A stretch of DNA of 8,451 bases from Bacillota bacterium. GTDB taxonomy: Bacteria > Bacillota > Clostridia > Oscillospirales > Ruminococcaceae. This document shows, piece by piece, positions 4,684 through 8,451 of the stretch; position 1 is the stretch's first letter; each line of letters opens with the position of its first letter. The notes under the pieces are model-generated. The model saw nothing but the letters and a program-made list of their open reading frames with translations, ran no database searches and was not told the DNA's origin. Made by a program: the position numbers and the translations under genes. The stretch is taken from contig JAEZQD010000102.1 of NCBI GenBank assembly GCA_023413185.1, forward strand, positions 1-8,451, given 5' to 3'.

Positions 4684-7371
4684 TTAACCATCGTTAATAT
4701 TGCTAAACGTAAGTGGATTCGTTTGATCGTCATTGGTTTCGACTTTCTTTTTTCGCGGTTTAAACCATCCCAGCACAGAAACAAGTAGCGGTCCCAAAAA
4801 GCTGTAAGCGATTACCACCATCAGCTCGTGCGTCGAAAGGCTATGTGTGCCAAAGATAGCCGCGAGCGGCTGCCAGTATACTGCGAGTAACGAAACGGCA
4901 AGTGAGATGAGAACCGCAAACACCAGCTTTGCATTGGAAAAGATATTGATTTGAAACAGACCTTTCTTTTCGCTTTTGCATTCAAAAACATGAATCAGCT
5001 GGCTGAACACCAGGGTAAGTAGCGCAACCGTGCGCGCCGTGCTTAGGTCTTGTGTTTGCTTATACGCAGTGACAAACGAACCGAGTGTGGCAAGCCCGAT
5101 GATACAACCGCGAAACACAATGGTTGCGGCAAGTGAGTTTGAAAAGATGCTCTCGTCCCTGCCGCGGGGCTTTCTCGTCATCTCATCCTTTTCGGGCGGC
5201 TCCAAGCCCAGTGCAATGGCAGGCAGTCCGTCTGTAACCAGGTTTATCAGTAGAATTTGAATCGGTAGCAGTACGACGGGCAGCCCCATCAGCATGCCTA
5301 CAAACATCGTAGATACCTCGCCGATATTACAGGAAAGCAGATACCGTATAAACTTTCGGATGTTTTGGTAGATTACCCTGCCCTCCTCCACCGCCGCTAT
5401 CAGGGTGGCGAAGTTGTCATCGAGCAGGATGAGCGACGAGGCCTCACGTGTAACATCGGTGCCGCTCTGCCCCATGGCAACGCCGATGTCGGCCTCCTTT
5501 ACGGCGGGCGCGTCATTGACGCCGTCGCCCGTCATCGCCACCACCTGACCGGTGCGCTTGAGCGCGCGTACAATGCGCAGCTTGTGCGCGGGGGTCACCC
5601 GTGCATACACCGCAGTGACCGCTGCGACACGGGTGAGTTCCTGCTCATCCATCGTGTCGAGCTCTTCGCCGGTATGTACCTCATCACCGGGGGTTAACAG
5701 CTTAATCTCTGTTGCTATCGCCGATGCAGTGAGCATATGGTCCCCCGTAATCATCACGGGGCGGATGCCCGCGCGGCGACACTGACGTATGGCGTCGTAC
5801 ACCTCTCTGCGAGGTGGGTCGATCATGCCCGCCATACCGACAAAGATTAGGCTTGCTTCGTCCTCTTTGGCGGGATGGGAGCCAGAAAAATTCTTATATG
5901 CAAAGCCCAAAACCCGAAGGGCGTTCTTTGCCATCTGCTCAATCTGACGTTTGGCCCAGCGGCGGTCTTCCTCCGTCATGGATACCACCTCGCCGCGCTT
6001 AAGGATAAACGTGCATTGCCCAAGTATCACATCGCATGCACCCTTGGTCAAAAGGCGCTTTCCGCCGTCCTGCGAAAGCACAAGCACCGACATCCTCTTG
6101 CGTTCGGAGCTAAACGGCAGCTCCGCAAGGCGGGTATATCTGCGCTGCAACAGCTGCTCGGTTGCGCCTGCTTTTGCTGCGGCAATGAGCAGGGCTATCT
6201 CGGTCGCTTCACCCGTAACGGTATAGCTGCCCTGCGAGGCGATTCTGCGAAGCTGTTGTTTATCCTCATCATACAGATGCGCGTTGCTGCACAGTACGCT
6301 CGTCTCGCACAGTGTCTGCAATGCGGCATCCTGCTCGGGTGCCACACCCTTTACCGCGTGGAACGTTCCGCCCTTTTCGTACCCGGCACCGCTCACCTCA
6401 TACACCCCGTCCGGTGTGATGACGGCGGTAACGGTCATCTTGTTTTCGGTGATGGTTCCGGTTTTATCCGAGCAGATTACTCCGGCGCAACCGAGTGTTT
6501 CCACCGCACCCAGCTTGCGAATCAGCGCGTTGCGCTTTAGCATACGCGACACGGCAAGGGCAAGCGAGATGGTGACGATGGCAGGCAGCCCCTCGGGCAC
6601 CGCCGCGACAGCAAGCGAGATTCCGGTCAGCAGCATTGAGAAGGGCTCCTCCCCGCGCAGGATGCCCGTAACGGCGACAATCGCGCACACCGCGACACAC
6701 CCGACGGCAATAACCCTGCCAAGCTGGGCAAGCCTTCGCTGCAGCGGGGTGGGCTCCTCCTGAATCTCCCCAATCATCCCTGCTATCTTACCCATCTCGG
6801 TATTCATGCCGGTGGTCACAACCCGTGCGCGCGCCCGTCCAGTGGTCACGTTGGTTCCCATATACACGAGCTTTTTGCTCTCTTTGCTTACGCTGTGGGA
6901 TTCTCCGGTTAGAATCGACTCGTCGCAGGAAAGCTCGCTGCAATCAAGCAGCATGGCGTCTGCCCCAACGCGGTCGCCCGCCCGCAGAATCAGGATATCC
7001 TCCGGCACGACCTCCTGTGCAGGCAGCATCGTCTCCATGCCGTCGCGCAGAACCCGTGCGGTGGGGGCAGCCATACGCCGAAGTGCCTCCAGCGTGCGCT
7101 CGGTGCGAAACTCCTGGACAAAGCCAAGCAGCGCGTTTAAAAAAACGATGGCAAGTATCGTTAACGCCTCGCCGACCTCGCCCATAACCACCGACAATAC
7201 CGTTGCCGCAAGCAGTATGATGACCAGTACATCCTTGAACTGAGAGAAGAGCATCATAACCGGCTTAACCTTGCGGGTGTTTTTGAGTGAGTTGGGACCG
7301 TATCGCAAAAGCTGTTTTGCCGCCTCTGCCGATGTTAGCCCCATCTTGCTGACTGTGTCTTCTCGCTTCAT
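4684..7371 (-). CDS. Cation-translocating P-type ATPase, Ca2+ (PacL/SERCA-like) type
   Basis: This 895-residue integral membrane pump probably exports Ca2+ from the cytoplasm using ATP. All core motifs are intact: TGES in the actuator domain (155-158), phosphorylation site DKTGT with Asp302, KGA in the nucleotide-binding domain (443-445), TGD (542-544) and TGDGVNDAP (614-622). About ten membrane segments are evident, in the usual 2+2+6 layout. Cation ligands match SERCA: Glu260 in PEGLP (TM4), Asn682 and Glu685 in SCNIGEV (TM5), and Asn710, Thr713 and Asp714 in NLVTDGLP (TM6). TM8 has FSQLIHVFECKSE. The conserved N-terminal cation-ATPase block GLTSAEAAKQLLRYGPNSL is present. The ATG at 7371 is chosen for its GGGGGA site 6 bases upstream. 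The open frame continues upstream to 7620 but would cross the preceding terminator and the S1 gene. Ca2+ rather than Mn2+ or Na+ is inferred. Confidence 0.95.
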   Translation of the reverse strand: MKREDTVSKMGLTSAEAAKQLLRYGPNSLKNTRKVKPVMMLFSQFKDVLVIILLAATVLSVVMGEVGEALTILAIVFLNALLGFVQEFRTERTLEALRRMAAPTARVLRDGMETMLPAQEVVPEDILILRAGDRVGADAMLLDCSELSCDESILTGESHSVSKESKKLVYMGTNVTTGRARARVVTTGMNTEMGKIAGMIGEIQEEPTPLQRRLAQLGRVIAVGCVAVCAIVAVTGILRGEEPFSMLLTGISLAVAAVPEGLPAIVTISLALAVSRMLKRNALIRKLGAVETLGCAGVICSDKTGTITENKMTVTAVITPDGVYEVSGAGYEKGGTFHAVKGVAPEQDAALQTLCETSVLCSNAHLYDEDKQQLRRIASQGSYTVTGEATEIALLIAAAKAGATEQLLQRRYTRLAELPFSSERKRMSVLVLSQDGGKRLLTKGACDVILGQCTFILKRGEVVSMTEEDRRWAKRQIEQMAKNALRVLGFAYKNFSGSHPAKEDEASLIFVGMAGMIDPPRREVYDAIRQCRRAGIRPVMITGDHMLTASAIATEIKLLTPGDEVHTGEELDTMDEQELTRVAAVTAVYARVTPAHKLRIVRALKRTGQVVAMTGDGVNDAPAVKEADIGVAMGQSGTDVTREASSLILLDDNFATLIAAVEEGRVIYQNIRKFIRYLLSCNIGEVSTMFVGMLMGLPVVLLPIQILLINLVTDGLPAIALGLEPPEKDEMTRKPRGRDESIFSNSLAATIVFRGCIIGLATLGSFVTAYKQTQDLSTARTVALLTLVFSQLIHVFECKSEKKGLFQINIFSNAKLVFAVLISLAVSLLAVYWQPLAAIFGTHSLSTHELMVVIAYSFLGPLLVSVLGWFKPRKKKVETNDDQTNPLTFSNINDG

Positions 7372-7444
7372 TGCGTTCCCCCGTTTTCCGCTGTCCGGCT
7401 TGTACTTATGGGTGTGCCAGTCCATTATTATTCGAGAAAACGCG

Positions 7445-7472
7445 GTTATATTCCACCCGAAAGGCTTTGAAA
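7445..7472 (-). promoter_or_regulatory. Possible promoter of the P-type ATPase gene
   Basis: A terminator precedes the ATPase gene, so it probably has its own promoter. The best candidate on the minus strand is a -10 box TATAAC (7445-7450) with a weak -35 box TTTCAA (7467-7472) at 16-base spacing. The leader would be about 65 bases. The match is only partial. Confidence 0.35.
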
Positions 7473-7483
7473 TGGACGCAAAA

Positions 7484-7510
7484 ACGCCCCCGTCAGGCAG
7501 ACGGGGGCGT
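7484..7510 (-). terminator. Intrinsic terminator of the S1-domain protein gene
   Basis: A perfect 11-base GC-rich stem (arms ACGCCCCCGTC at 7484-7494 and GACGGGGGCGT at 7500-7510) has a 5-base loop. On the minus strand it runs straight into TTTTTGCG. It lies 21 bases after the S1 gene stop codon and separates that gene from the P-type ATPase. Confidence 0.92.
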
Positions 7511-7531
7511 AATAAAACGATATGACGGTTC

Positions 7532-8451
7532 TTACTCTGCAGCGGTTTCTTCCTCAGACACCTCGGCGGACTCGTCCGCAAGCAACGCCTTAATGGAAAG
7601 GCTGATGCGCTTTTTGTCAAGGTCGATTTCGGTAATCTTCACATCAACCTGCTGACCAACCTTCAGAACATCCTGCGGCTTTGCAACATGTTCAATGGCA
7701 ATCTGCGAAACGTGAATCAAACCGTCGATGCCGGGGATAATGGTCGCGAATGCGCCAAACTGGGTAAGCGATGCAATCTTTGCATTTACGACGCTGCCCA
7801 CGCTGTACTCGCGCTTAAATACCTCCCAAGGGTTGTCCTCAGTCTTTTTATAACCAAGAGAGATACGCCTTTTCTCTTTGTCAACACCCTTGACATATAC
7901 CTCGAGCACGTCGCCAACCTTAACAACCTCGGAAGGATGCTTGATACGGTTCCACGACAACTCGGAAATATGTACCAAGCCGTCTACGCCGCCAATATCA
8001 ACAAACACGCCGAAATCAACAATCGACTTAACCGAACCTTTGTAGGTATTGCCCTCTTCGATGACGTTCCAGATCTGCTCTTCTGCGCCCTTGCGCTCCT
8101 CGCGAAGCACCGAACGGATGGAGCCGACTGCACGACCGCGCTGACGGTTCACTTCAAGAATACGGAAACGAACGGGCTGCTTTAAAAGAGCTTCAAGCGG
8201 CTCTTCGCGCGAAAGGGTTGCCTGAGAAGCGGGAATAAAGACACGAACGCCATTGGTTAACGCAAGCACGCCGCCCTTTACAACCTCTGTAACCTTGCCA
8301 TCAAGTACCTCCTGTGTATCCACAGCGGCACATACCCTCTCGTATCCGGCTATCGCATCAAAACGCTTTTTGGAAAGCATTACGGTTCCTTCAACATCGT
8401 TGACCCTAACTACAACAAGGTCAATCTCGTCGCCCTTTTTGACAATATCCT
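7532..8451 (-). CDS. rpsA: S1 RNA-binding-domain protein, ribosomal protein S1 type (C-terminal part; 5' end outside the window)
   Basis: This is the C-terminal 305 residues of a multi-S1 protein that binds mRNA on the 30S subunit. The frame is open to the right edge. The residues before Met24 (the ATG at 8380) read DIVKKGDEIDLVVVRVNDVE, the middle of an S1 fold, so the true start lies beyond 8451. Visible repeats, counting from the edge, are the end of one S1 domain (1-33) and a divergent one (about 42-110, GKVTEVVKGGVLALTNGVRVF). Two canonical ones follow, at about 128-198 (GVFVDIGGVDGLVHISELSW) and 215-285 (FGAFATIIPGIDGLIHVSQI). An acidic tail (SAEVSEEETAAE) ends the protein. In many Clostridia this four-repeat module is fused to IspH (HMB-PP reductase), which cannot be seen here. 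The gene ends at a strong terminator. Confidence 0.92.
   Translation of the reverse strand, partial: DIVKKGDEIDLVVVRVNDVEGTVMLSKKRFDAIAGYERVCAAVDTQEVLDGKVTEVVKGGVLALTNGVRVFIPASQATLSREEPLEALLKQPVRFRILEVNRQRGRAVGSIRSVLREERKGAEEQIWNVIEEGNTYKGSVKSIVDFGVFVDIGGVDGLVHISELSWNRIKHPSEVVKVGDVLEVYVKGVDKEKRRISLGYKKTEDNPWEVFKREYSVGSVVNAKIASLTQFGAFATIIPGIDGLIHVSQIAIEHVAKPQDVLKVGQQVDVKITEIDLDKKRISLSIKALLADESAEVSEEETAAE

Noticed and set aside
5875..6540. Plus-strand 221-codon open frame inside the P-type ATPase gene.
   Set aside because: It is antisense to intact, conserved ATPase coding sequence and has no recognisable domain. Long antisense frames are common in GC-richer genes.
7372..7620. In-frame upstream extension of the P-type ATPase by 83 codons.
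   Set aside because: It would run through the S1 gene's terminator and overlap its coding end. The peptide is basic and low-quality, and the ATG at 7371 has a suitable ribosome binding site and matches the family N-terminus.
7532..8380. ATG at 8380 as the start of the S1-domain protein.
   Set aside because: The frame continues upstream to the window edge and encodes the preceding part of an S1 fold. The ATG is internal.
1..8451. Insertion sequences, CRISPR arrays, tRNA or rRNA genes, phage genes.
   Set aside because: No transposase-like frame, regularly spaced repeats, cloverleaf or rRNA-like stretch was seen on either strand.

Overview
The window looks like a chromosomal segment of an anaerobic, endospore-forming low-to-mid-GC Firmicute, most likely class Clostridia and plausibly Oscillospiraceae/Ruminococcaceae. 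The evidence is a full-length Spo0A with a SpoIVB peptidase just upstream, a ferredoxin-dependent 2-oxoacid oxidoreductase operon, strong AGGAGG-type ribosome binding sites, and simple intrinsic terminators. The lineage is inferred from gene content and was not tested by alignment. All genes but one are on the minus strand, so the biological reading order runs from the right edge to the left.

Right part (8451 to 4684, minus strand). A protein made of S1 RNA-binding repeats (ribosomal protein S1 type) enters from outside the window and ends at a textbook terminator (7484-7510). It is followed by a complete 895-residue P-type ATPase of the Ca2+-transporting (PacL/SERCA) type. The ATPase converges on a small plus-strand gene (4164-4508, SLOG/DprA-like nucleotide-binding fold). 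A bidirectional hairpin terminator (4606-4643) separates the two.

Middle part (4163 to 1321). A 444-base non-coding stretch with palindromes, direct repeats and a long stem-loop precedes spoIVB (2475-3719). Then comes a 365-base AT-rich gap carrying the spo0A promoter, and spo0A itself (1321-2109). SpoIVB is the forespore serine peptidase that triggers sigma-K activation, and Spo0A is the master regulator of sporulation entry. Their adjacency is the classical Firmicute arrangement. The recN gene that often precedes spoIVB is not present here.

Left part (1233 to 1, minus strand). After the spo0A terminator (1234-1275) and a sigma-A-type promoter (1172-1200) comes a three-gene operon. It encodes a P-loop ATPase of the ParA/MinD/CobQ superfamily, a small 2[4Fe-4S] ferredoxin subunit, and the start of the alpha-type subunit of a 2-oxoacid:ferredoxin oxidoreductase (VorB/KorA type), which leaves the window. 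The last two belong to an enzyme that oxidatively decarboxylates 2-oxoacids to acyl-CoA and passes electrons to ferredoxin. The ATPase's role is unknown.

I found no mobile element, CRISPR array, tRNA or rRNA. I do not see a clearly novel multi-gene system. The items most worth checking are the ATPase leading the oxidoreductase operon, the structured DNA/RNA upstream of spoIVB and of the SLOG gene, and two short unexplained reading frames in the gaps.
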